Shown: piece by piece, positions 36,218 through 47,523 of the stretch
How positions within the stretch are numbered: position 1 is the stretch's first letter
How the letters are laid out: each line of letters starts with the position of its first letter
From: Vitis vinifera
Taxonomy: Eukaryota; Streptophyta; Magnoliopsida; Vitales; Vitaceae
Length of the DNA stretch: 64,000 nt
Assembly (NCBI RefSeq): GCF_030704535.1
Contig: NC_081822.1
Coordinates: 630,001 to 694,000, forward strand
Direction: 5' to 3'
Made by a program: the position numbers and the translations under genes
Notes under the pieces: model-generated
Database searches by the model: none
Told to the model about the DNA's origin: nothing
The model's input: the letters and a program-made list of their open reading frames with translations, nothing else

Positions 36218-37951
36218 GGGGGTGTTTGGTACACGGGAATAGGGAGTAGGAATAGACATCTCATTCCTTTTCTCCCTTATTCCTATGTTTGGATAAATGT
36301 TAAGAAGGCGGAAATGAAATAAAAAATTATTCCGGCAGAAATCAAATCCAACTTATGAGTCGGATTTGCATTCATTAAAAGTAGGTGGTATTCTGATTCA
36401 TTAAACCTATTTGATAATATAAAATAACCTAAATTACTATTTTACCCTTTTATCTTGTTCTTCAAACCCGATGTTTATCTTCTTTGTAAAGGTAGAGATC
36501 CATTCATCATCCACTTCTTATCTTCTTTGGAAAGTTAGAGACCCACTCATCATCCAATTCTCTGCAACAAGTGATTCTTCCAAATTGAATCAATTAAACC
36601 TTCCACGATATTTAAAAAAAAAAAAATCAATTTCTAATTTATAGGGTTTTGGATGTTCATTTTGATTGTTGGATCTAGGATTCGTCATTGTTTGCTGCAA
36701 CTAGGTTCTGAAAACTCCCTTGTACATCTTCGATCAGGTTTACCTTATTTTCTCTTTCTTCTTCACTTTTTTATATGTGTTTCTTCTTCTCTATAAATCG
36801 ATTAATTTTTTTTTATTAATTTATGTTTGGAATCTTTGATGTTTCTTTATCTTGTATTAATGGAAACTGGAGAGAAAAATTGAAATGGTTGGAAAAAGAT
36901 TTTTCGATTTCACGTGTTTACAATATTGAAAATTTTTAATGGTTAGGAAAAAAATAAAAAGATATGGTACTTAGAAAGATATGGTACTTAAAAATATTGA
37001 AGATTTTTTCGATCTCCATATTGCATCCTTGTTAATTTATTGTCTTTAGGTTGGATTGATAGAAATTTTAGGTTGGATTTTGTTTCATCAATTTCCTATG
37101 AACTTTTTTATTGATTTGATGGCTTAATTTTGGAGGATATACTAGTTGTAGATTTTAGTAGATATGGTACTTATATTGAGAACTAGAATGAAGTTTGTGT
37201 TTTTTTATTTCCTTTTTTGCAAATAAGAAATAAGTATTTGGTAGCTTTGACAATTTATATGTTCTTATATTTTTTTTCTCTTTTTTTTTCTTAATAAAAT
37301 ATAATTCTATAGCTTTTTTTGCATGACAAATTATTTAAAATTTTGATAAAAAAACGAATATTTAAAATTTTTTAAGGTTATGGATTTTATCGGATATGAT
37401 ACTTGTTGAAAATTAGAATAAATTTGAATTCTTTTATTTCCTTTTTTGAAAATAGGAAAAACATTTGCTAGCTTTGAGAATTTAAATATTATAATAAATA
37501 ATTTTTTTTTTTTGAAAAATATAATTTTATAACTACTTAAGCATGACAAATTATTCAAATTTTTAATAAAAATAATAATTGAATATTTGTGCATTAGGGT
37601 TATACGATTTTTTATGGTTAATTTTTTATTTATTGAGTATATATATATTTTTTAGTCTTATTATTTAATAACAAAAAACCTCTCAAATTTTATTTTTTTT
37701 AAATAAAAGTAAAAATAAAAAAATATTTTAAATTATATGTAAGGATATTATTGTAAATTTATTTCTTTTTCATTTCCATTCCTATTATTATCAAACATTG
37801 GAATGGAAACAAATAATCATTCCAATCTTGCATTCCTAAGTTCATCCAAATGCTATAAATGGAATCATCAAATTCATTCCATTCCACTAAGAAATAGGAA
37901 AGGAAACAAAATATTATTTTCATTCCCTATTCCGACGTACCAAACACCCCC
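36218..37951. mobile_element. PIF/Harbinger-type non-autonomous element, 1.7 kb
   Basis: Terminal inverted repeats start with 15 identical bases, GGGGGTGTTTGGTAC, and continue with GGAATAGGGA after a short mismatch. The element is flanked by TTA on both sides (36215-36217 and 37952-37954), the 3-bp duplication of PIF/Harbinger transposons. The 1734-bp interior has no transposase frame but contains a 43-bp period tandem duplication at 36476-36561 and low-AT islands that resemble leader sequence. It may be a deletion derivative of an autonomous element. Sharp ends and a perfect TSD suggest moderate youth. Confidence 0.85.
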
Positions 37952-37954
37952 TTA

Positions 37955-38666
37955 CTTGCATCTTAATGATGATTCATGTTTCATTTGAAAAGGTAAGTCT
38001 AAAAACCCGAGTCTTTTTTATCCTTTATTTTTCTAAAGGCCATGTGAAATCACATTTCCCCTTTCCCTTCCCTCATCTTTTCCTTTCTTTTCTCCATCTT
38101 TCCCCTTCCTTTCTCCCGTCTTTTCCCTTCCTCGACATGATTTCTCATCCCCATTTCATCTCCACCCCGGCTGTCCACTTCCATTTACAGGGAAAAGAGA
38201 AAACAAAAAGAAACCAAAAAAAGGGAGTGCATGATGGTTTTTATGGTGCTCCCATTTCTTCATTTTCTTTTCAATTTTTTTTTCCCCAATATGAAAAAAA
38301 AAAAGAAAAAAAAAAAGGAAAATCACTCCAAAGGGAAGAAAATGATCGAAAGGACGTACAAGGTGGAGATCAAATTAGGGTTTTGTAAAGTAAAACCCTC
38401 CGCGCCAATTCCAAACAAAAATGATTAGAAACATTAGTTCAAACAATAAGAACCAAATATATTTTTCTTCTAACCGAATCCATAAATTCAAGAACATATT
38501 CAAAAAAATTCTAATCAACAACCGAAATGGTTTGCAAAATCCGAGAATTATTTTCTAATTCATCATTATCTTCTTAATTAATTATACAACAATTAAGATT
38601 GTTACATATGATCCCTCACTGAAACTTCATAGATATATATCATCAAACTAGACTTGAACGCATTTT
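37955..38666. other. Spacer downstream of the second MLO gene
   Basis: Contains a pyrimidine-rich stretch at about 38050-38130 (many CTTTCCC blocks) and poly-purine runs near 38290-38330. An open frame of 140 codons here is driven by this low complexity and is not called. The end next to 38666 is probably the MLO 3' untranslated region. Confidence 0.5.
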
Positions 38667-41600
38667 CTAAGCCTTAGAGAAGGAAAAGTCAATACTATGT
38701 GACTCTGCATTTCTGTCGAGATGATCATTTTCTTTTGATTGATGATGCCCATGACGAGAAGAACCCTCCATGTCAGAGAGATCAGTGTCAGACTGGCATG
38801 ATTTCGGGGAAGTGGGAGCACTTTCCACTTCATTTGTACTAGACCTGTACTTGTGGTTGCGTAGTAAATGCAAGGGTGAAGCGCCATGGGATGGTGTGTT
38901 TTCTCCACCTAGACTCCCAGGAGCAATATCTCCCCCTGCTTTTCTCAACTTCTTCCTCTCCTTTGCAGCCTTCTGCCATTTCTTAAGGGCCTGTGCGGTT
39001 TGCTCCTCAAAGATTGATTTCTTCATGTGAGAACCCATCTGCAGAGAGGTGCACATTTGGTCATTGTAATTTTTACGCTATCGATTTGAATGAAAAGCTT
39101 ACGGGAAATGTCTTGAAAACAGTTCTTCTGTTTCTACGAACAAAATTTTGTTTGGGAATCCAAACACGAAACATAATCTTTCTACCATGTTCTCATGGAT
39201 TATCAGGAATACTCACTTGTGTTACCAAGGCATAGAGAGGGAAGGTGATGTAGCTGCAGAGGATTTGAAGGGCAACTCCACAGACAAGTCTCACCAAAAT
39301 CTCAGCCAAGTTTTCATGGAAGCATGACTTGATCCCATATTCATACTGCAATTACAAAATAGAAAGTTGTCCATAAATGAACTAATTGATCGAAAACCAG
39401 AGATGTTATAAAGGGCTTGAGATCACTCACAGTTATCCATAGGAAGAATGACATTTGAAATGCATTCTGTACAAAAATGTTAAGAGTCAGTGACAATCTT
39501 ACAAAGAATAATATACCTAAAAATTTTTGTTAAACATAAAATATTATTTTTATATAAATTATAATAAAGTTATTACTAGGCACCATCTCAAACAAGACCT
39601 ACATAATTTAAGTTTATAAAAATAATAAATTAATTTGGATTCCGAAAAGCCGATCCAAACCGGGTTTAAGTACAATTTAGTGGCTATTTTATTTAATATA
39701 CTTATACTAATCAAGCCACTAAACTTCACCTGGAAAAGGATGAAATGAATCAAAAGGAGAACCCAGTGAGGCCGATTAAACCAGAAAAACTTGTTGTTTG
39801 GCTCCACAATTGGGGCCCCTTTAACAACAGTGGTTCTATCTTGGATTTCTTCTGCCATCTCCATGATAATCAGTTCAAGCTTGGTGCCCACTACAAGAAG
39901 TATCTGCATAAGTAAATACAAAATAAAAATTAATTCAAACAACCTTATACTCTGTTTGGCAGTGGTTCTCTTAAAAGTTTTTATTTGATGTTGAAAGGCT
40001 TGGAGGCCACTTTTATCAAAACACATGTTTACAAAAAAATCAGTTAAATTTTTTGAAGTGCTCTGCTATCCAAACAGAGCAGACAATTTTTAGATTGAAT
40101 GAGTTCAAATATGTATTTCTTACCGTGACTGGCACTATTTGCATCCATGAGAGGGTGTACCATTCTGCAAAAATGAGGTTGAAAACACAGAATTAGGAGA
40201 GAGATCTACCATGATGTATGTGTGAGTATCTGAAAAGAGAGAGAGTGTAATTTACTGTAAACATTTAGAAGCATGAAGATGATGGCAAAAATCCACAATG
40301 GCATACTGCAAATTTCAACCAAAATAAAAATGTTAGTACATATATACATATGAATAAATTAGTAGGATCTTTCTAGCAAAATTGTGCTTTCATGGTTTTA
40401 AAATATGCACTTGAAGTGCACCACTCCCTAATTATAACACTTCGATTGCAAAGACTTATTGAAGAGACATCCCTTATCCACTTTACTCTTCCTTTTTAAA
40501 TATTTTTTTTCTTGAAATTTTTAATTATATATTCAAACTCATATAATTTCATTATTTTTTTATTGTATGCTTTTCTTAAATATTTGGAATCTAAAAATAA
40601 ATAAAATTGAATCATATTTTATAAGGTTGATATGCATTTCATGTCACATTTCACTTAATTCAAACGCATGTCTTGTGTTGCGCATTACACTTAAGTTATA
40701 GGAAATTTTTACGCCTTTTGAAACTATAGTATGATTTTGATAATTTTTAAAATTAACTTGATGTTTCTTTTATTAAGTAGTAATACTAATGCAATGAGTT
40801 TTTTTGGTATACAAATCTAGTCTAGTGTATGTAAAGTTAAGAAATATTTGGTTAAAATTGATGAAATAATCTCCAAATTGAAAATTTAATCATTCTAATA
40901 TGTTTTTTTTATTTTATAGAAAAGTAATTTATTTATTTTATATAAATGTCCTTTTTCATTTTAAGTATTTACATGTAGGTTTTAAAAGAAATGATTATTT
41001 TTACAAGAAAATAATAAGGACATTTTTGTCCAAATGAGATCAAAAAAAGTTGAGAGGTTAAATTTAAAAAATTGGATTTTGAGAGACCTTTTTAATCAAA
41101 TAACCTTAAAGTTAATTTATTTTTCTCATTTTTACTACATATAAAATATGAAATAATTTATTGTAAAAATAAATTATAAAATTTACAATATTATAATTAT
41201 TTTTAATGTAATTATTTTTTTAAAAGTTTTTTTTTTTTTTTTTATAATGATGAGATGTCTATTTCCATCCTTAATATTGGATGGTTTGTTACCTTTTTCT
41301 TCCGTAATACCAATAGAATAATGGTTAGGCAGGTGGAATGAGATAAAAAGCTGAAAAGTGAAAACAATGAAGAAAGAGAGAGACCTAATACCCACAACCA
41401 CTTTGAAATCATCTTCCATGGATCTCTTTATGTATTTGTGGAAGTTAAATTTGCTGTTTGGAGCTAGATGTGCCTGCATTTGTTAGAAATCATGTTACAT
41501 TCCAAATACACCATATACTACTATACTCTAAAAAAGTATTTTTAAAAACAACTTTTGAAAATAATTTTTCATAATTTTTATATTTTACAACAAAAGTCTA

Positions 41601-44142
41601 TTTTAACTTATCTCTTATGTTTTAAATTTTTTTTTATAAACAGTGTTTTATTTTTAATCATGTTTCTTATTTGTATAATTATTATTTTAAAAAAATAGCT
41701 ATCAATAAGTGAAAATAACTAAAAGAAATTGTTTGAAAGTATCTTAAACTTTGTTTGATAATTATTTTTTAAAACGGTTTTGAAAACTGTTTTCAAAAAC
41801 TATTTTATTATATTTTGTAGAATAAAAGTCTCTTTGATAATTTGAAATGTTTTTAACTTATTTTTTATATTTTTAAAATAATTCTATATATAGTTCTTTA
41901 TTTTTAATTATTATAATTATTTTTTAAAATAACTTTTTAAAAAAACAAGTGACAACTAAAATATGTTTTCTAAAAACATCATTTAAAAAATAAAAAATAA
42001 AAAATAAAAAATAAAAACTGTTTTCTAACTATTAAACGTCCCTTTTTTTTTTTTTTGGAGAAAAAAAATTAATCTTGAAACAATTGCCAAATAAGTCTTT
42101 ATTTTTTATTTTTAAGAACAAAAAAATATTTTATATTTTATAATTATTAAAACGTGTTTTATTTTCCAAACAACGTATAACTGACTTAAAAAATAGTTAT
42201 CAAACACCTTCTACATATGGAATACTACTTTTTTTTTTTCAAATCTAAAGCCTATTTTAAACTTCTAATGCCATTATATTTTATTTTATGTTTTATAATT
42301 ATATTTTAAAATGTTTTTATAAAAAATATATGTTTTTTATTTTTAAAATAAAATTTTATTTGCCACGGTCATATTTGCAGAAATATAAAATATTCCTTCT
42401 ATATAAAAATATACATAATTCAAATAAATATGATTTGATAATTATATTGAAAATCCTAAAAGTATGATATATTTATGATTGATAATAATTTATTTCCTGG
42501 CTGAAAAATAAAGAAGTCCGCTTACATTAATAAATCCACGACGCATTGTTGTGTAGTCCACCTTCGTCACTGAGGCAAAGAATTGCCTGAAGAATGCCAC
42601 CTGGCAAATTTGGAAATAATATGAATAATAAAAATCCTGGAAATTAAAATTATACAGGCCCAAGCCCATATTTGGATTGATTCAATTGAATGGGCCTAGT
42701 TTTAGGCCTGGTCAGACAAACAAGCATGGACCCTATCGCCTTACAATCCATCTAATCCCAGGTGCTCTGGAGAAGCCAGCGTGGCGCCTCACGAAGGAAG
42801 TCTGATGGGTGAACCTGAATCTCGCTGGATCTGGAAGAACAAGATAAAAGCCCAGCCCATCAAATATTTAGAAGTCCAAGTTAAAATGATAATTTATCGT
42901 TTAACATATATAAAATTTAAAAAATTATTTTTCATCAAAATAATTATAAAAGTACATAATATTTATTTATTTATAAATTTTATTTATTATATATATTTTT
43001 AACATTTTTAAAGTAGAAAATGAGAAAAAAAAAAGAATCTAAAAGTTAATTTTTTTTAAAGATGGGGATGGGAACAAGTTTAGAAGTCAAGATCACAGGG
43101 TCCTGAACCATCCCCCTTCACATCCTTGAATTCAAACACGATGGAAGTTAAAAGAATGAAAAGATTACCATTTGTGAATTCATATTCCAAGGAAGATGTC
43201 TCCGACTCCCAAGACTTCCATTTCTTCATCTGATCAACACGCACAAGAAAAGCATCAAATCCAATCATAACGTATTCTAGGCCCAACTCCAAGTTACAGT
43301 GGGCTTTTATTGGGCCAGGCCCTTTAAAAACTTACATGGGCTTCCGAATGCCCTCAGTACGAGTGAGACTTTGGGCTAAGATAACGTGGACTTACCTTGG
43401 CCTGGGCCAAAGCCATGGTCACGACGCTGTAAAGCACATGGAAAACTGCCAGCATAAATATAAATATATGCAGTTGGTGCACTCCCGTTTGCGAAATCAA
43501 TGGTATTTTATCCTAATTTACACAAAAATAACCGTTGTTAAACTACCCAAGTAACCAAAAAATCTAAGTTGATGGTATCATCTTAACAAACTCCCTCAAC
43601 ATTTTCAAATTTCTCTGCTGTGAAAAGAATTGCAGTCTCAAATATGGAGTCAACGTAATAAAAATCGTGGTGGTGACTTACAGATTTGGAGCAATAGTCA
43701 CCTCCAGCCTGGGCGGCCAAAACTCTACGCAATATCATTTCTTCAGCATATGATAATAACTTTCTCCTGCCATCTCCTCCGTCGTCGCCGTCGTCACCAC
43801 CGCCACCACCGTATCCGCCGCCGTCCTTATAACCACGCTTGCACGGAAGCATGGTGCTTCCCAGTTCAGCAGGGATGCATATCTTGGCAATGAATCTAGT
43901 ACCGATGGTGAGTAGCAATGAAATAAAGCCTAGTAGCATCAACTCTGTGTATCCAAAAACAATAAAAATTAATCACTGAGGTGCTTTTAGCACCAAAGAG
44001 TAAGTAAAGCTATGTTTGACAAGTTGTAGAAAATGGTTTTTAAGAATAATCTTTCAAAAACAGTTTTCTATTCACTTTTTAGAACAATTTAAAATTTTAA
44101 ATATAAAAAATATTTTTATAGATTTATATATTCATTATGAAC

Positions 44143-44176
<34 letters not shown>

Positions 44177-45718
44177 GATGGGTTTTTTTTGGCTACAATC
44201 TTGTCCCATCTCTAATGGGATGGATTTAAAACTTAAATAAATGAGTTAAAAGTAAATTTGATTTTTTTTTAACCCAAGACGGGTTTAATGTAGATTTGAG
44301 TATTATCTTTTCATGTACCAATTATCTATCAAATTAATTTTAAATCCTATTTTTAATATAATAATAATAAGAGTAAATTCTTTTCAATAAAATAAATTAT
44401 AAAAAATTATAATATTCTAATTATTTATAAACAATATTTGTTTTAATGTAATTACAAATTTTAAAAATTAAATTTTTTTTAAAAAAATTAAAATTTAAGA
44501 AAAATAAAATTAAACATGAAGATTGGTATAAAAATTCACATCTTATTTGATTTTTTTTAATGAAATATAGATGAAAATTGTTTTAAATAAACAAGATGAG
44601 GTTAGGACAAGGACAACTTCGTTCCCTCCGTTGTTATCCCGATATAAATATATGCTTTTTAATTATTTCTTAAAGTACACTAAAAGGATAATTGAAAATA
44701 TCTTAAATTTATTCCAAAAAAAAGTAATATATTTTTTTAACCTTTTTTTTTATATATATAAAAAAAAAGGTTGTAGTTCATGAGAATAATCTTTTAAACA
44801 ATAATAATATTTGAGAATGAATTTGAAATATTTTTTTCAGAAATTTTTTGAGTTCTATGCAAAATAATTTAAATTAGGAAGAAAAGCTGGAATAAAAAAG
44901 AACGGGTTAAGAAAACTTTTGTTTAGAATCAGCTTTCAAATAAATTTTTTATTTTAAAAAATATTATTTTAGCTTCTTAAAAAGCTGAATTTTAAGAATT
45001 GTTTTTCAAAGAATTATCGTCCACATAAAGTTATTACGAATGAGAATGATAGAACCAACCAGCTTTTATTTTCTCCAGGGCTTCACTCATGGCCTTCTTC
45101 TGCTTTTTCTTAAACCACTGTCATCACAAACAATAATCAATCAAATCAGAATCAATCCTTTATGTTATATTTATTTGGCTAAAAATATTGAAAAAGAAAT
45201 TACATTTTCAATCTAAAAGTTTTTGTATGGAAATTATTACTATTTTTTTCAAAAAGAAAAAAAAAAGGCGTATTTAAAGTAATACTTTGATTTTTTATTT
45301 TTTAATATTTTTATACGAAGAAAAAATAAATTTAGAAAAAAGGTGTCAGAAAAATTTATTAGATTTAATTTTAACTTTTTTTTTATAATTAAATTTAAAT
45401 TTAAATTTAGATTTTATTTCACTCTCTTTTTTCTTCAAAAATTTCAAAAACCAAATAAAGTCTTGGTTTTGATTTGGATCACCGAAAGTACCTCAAGAGA
45501 AACTGAAATCATTAGAAGTAAATCTATTTTATTTTGCTCGTTCCTTTTTGCCTCAAAAACTTTCAAGACTGAGATGACAAGCAACACTCTACCTTTGCAA
45601 GAGACTCGATTCCATGTTCAATGAGTACAGACACTATCACAAAGACGGCGCACACCAGCGCCACAGCCCACGTCGGCGTTTCCTGCAGAGAGCGTTCGCC
45701 GGCAGCCGGAGCAGCCAT
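38667..45718 (-). CDS. MLO: MLO family protein, clade V-like (powdery mildew susceptibility type)
   Basis: Fourteen exons, minus strand: 45593-45718, 45060-45117, 43682-43944, 43396-43512, 43169-43229, 42745-42830, 42526-42600, 41385-41473, 40256-40305, 40124-40164, 39730-39903, 39431-39466, 39217-39345, 38667-39038; 558 residues. The protein closely follows barley Mlo: [117 protein letters not shown] and [12 protein letters not shown] (calmodulin site, W456). Two C-terminal clade V signatures are seen: [13 protein letters not shown] (483-495) and DFSF (552-555). Clade V members are needed for powdery mildew entry. Exon 3 encodes a Gly/Asp-rich extracellular insert. Exon 13 equals exons 13+14 of the first MLO gene, with no intron. 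A small MITE lies in intron 10. Confidence 0.96.
39950..40079. mobile_element. Short MITE-like hairpin in MLO intron 10
   Basis: Ends CTCTGTTTGG and CCAAACAGAG are perfectly inverted over 10 bp around about 110 bp, with further weak pairing inside. It lies between exons 10 and 11 of the second MLO gene. Target duplication not clear. Confidence 0.5.
44147..44174. repeat. (AT)14 microsatellite
   Basis: Uninterrupted AT dinucleotide repeat in intron 2 of the second MLO gene. Such tracts are usually length-polymorphic. Confidence 0.95.
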
Positions 45719-47523
45719 GGTTTTCGATCAGTGGAGAAAAATCATAAACCCTGATCTGGGGCTGAGAATATGAGATTAATGGAGTTTAAAGGTTAAAACG
45801 AAGGCGCGTAATGAATTGGAGGGCCCAGCACACGGTGTAAGGTTTTTGTCATGTGCTTAGTGTTTTTATGTGAGACGATGAGTATAGCTCAAGCATAAAA
45901 TCAATGAGGCCGGCCTTTGATTCCAGAAGTGAGCACAGGAGGCTGAATGCTGTTGACAGGGTTGGTGGAAACTGGTTCATACAAAGTATACAAATATTTT
46001 AAGAAATTTATTTTCTTAATTAATTGTATGAGCTGTGAAAATATAGAATAGTGAGGATGAAATTAAAAAATAGAAAGGGCTGGAAATTTGTAATATTTGA
46101 CACTTTTGTTTCTTGTACTTTCTCACTTTGTTTTGTTTTGTAATAGTGTTTCCTCTTTTTATTTATAATTGACATAGACTTAGTCATTTAGTAAAATAAC
46201 TATGATGGACCAAGAAAAATCGGGATAACTTAGTTGGTAGAATAGAAAATTGAAAATTCTTATGTTACCAATTCAAATTCGATTCCTACCACATGATTGA
46301 TTTGTATGAGTGCAATTCTACTAATCCATCGATGTTGATTTTTAAATATTTTTCAAGATCTCGCATATTCTAAAATGTTAAGATAATTAATAATATATGT
46401 AATCATTTGATATCAAGTTTGGCAATGAAAACTACTTTAAAAAATAAAAATAGAACGAAACAAAAACAAAAAATCATTCATGCCATGACCAAGTGGTCAA
46501 ATAGTCGGTTCAGAGGGAAACATCCTCATGATTTAATATGGTTTAAAATCATATTATTGGACCGTATGGGGCATTTTTTTTTGTATATATTAATGTCACT
46601 AATAAAAATTTTTATTTTTATTTTTTTGGACGAATGTATGTGATTGTTTCTTCACTCTTGTTATTCTTTTAACATCAAATAGTTCAGTGGCATAGAAGAC
46701 ATCGAAACCTTCTTTCGTCATTCTCTAGTTTAACGTGTTGGTTCCCTATGTTGTCTCTTCCTTCATTCTTCAGCAATTGTTAAATTAAATTAAAAATAAA
46801 AAATAAAGTAGGACAAACAAGGGGGGAAAGAAAGAAAGGGCAAACAACCCCTTAAGTTTTGGTTTGAGTTCAAAAAAATTATGGAGCATACTTTGAGTTT
46901 GTACTCAATGTTATGTTTAAACTCTCTTTATATATGACAAAAAAACCCAAAAAACAGTTTTCTGTAATTTAGAATAAAAAAATATTTTTTCTAATTTTAA
47001 AAACACATTTCACAAACTTTTAAATTAAATTTATTATTAAAAAACTAATTAAATTAAACCATTCAAAAAATAAATAATTTCACGTCATAAAATTTGTTTT
47101 ATGGATATCGATGGGCTAAATTCCTAGATTGAATTCTTGGGTTTTCCGTCTGACCTTGTCATAGGCCGTGAATTCTCAAGCCCATTATAAACAAGGAGGT
47201 TTGGGCCCACTTTATTTCAAATAATGGGCCGAAGTCAATCATGGGCTGCCCGTTACGCCAACTGGAACCAAAAGGGCTTGTCCTAGTCATACGGTACCAT
47301 ATTTTGTATCTGAGCCGTTGAATGGCAATCAATCTACAATAGCTAGTCCGTGAGACCATGGTAAAGGGGCTGGTCCCAATGTACTGAATCCTTTTCATTT
47401 CTCAGCTCTTCGATCTCATCGAAAAAAAAATCACTTGTTTTTCTTTTCTCAATCCACTCAGGCTTCATTTCGTCACTCCTTTCTCTCCCAAATTTGTTTC
47501 TCTCAGTGTTTTCTTTGGAAGCG
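45719..47523. other. Divergent spacer between MLO and the envelope-protein gene
   Basis: Holds the promoters of two genes pointing apart (MLO on minus, envelope protein on plus). The middle is AT-rich. A tRNA-like stretch at 46221-46290 is listed separately. The stretch 47100-47400 is less AT-rich but shows no recognisable protein. Confidence 0.55.
46221..46290 (+). mobile_element. tRNA-derived SINE-like sequence
   Basis: TAACTTAGTTGGTAGAAT resembles a tRNA D-arm/A box, and about 30 bases later AATTCAAATTCGATTCC resembles a T-arm/B box, at the spacing of a tRNA, but the stems pair poorly. This is the look of the head of an old SINE or a decayed tRNA. The 3' body and tail could not be delimited. 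Confidence 0.4.

Noticed and set aside
37966-38388. 140-codon plus-strand open frame
   Set aside because: Composed of Phe/Pro/Ser-rich translation of a pyrimidine-rich low-complexity tract.
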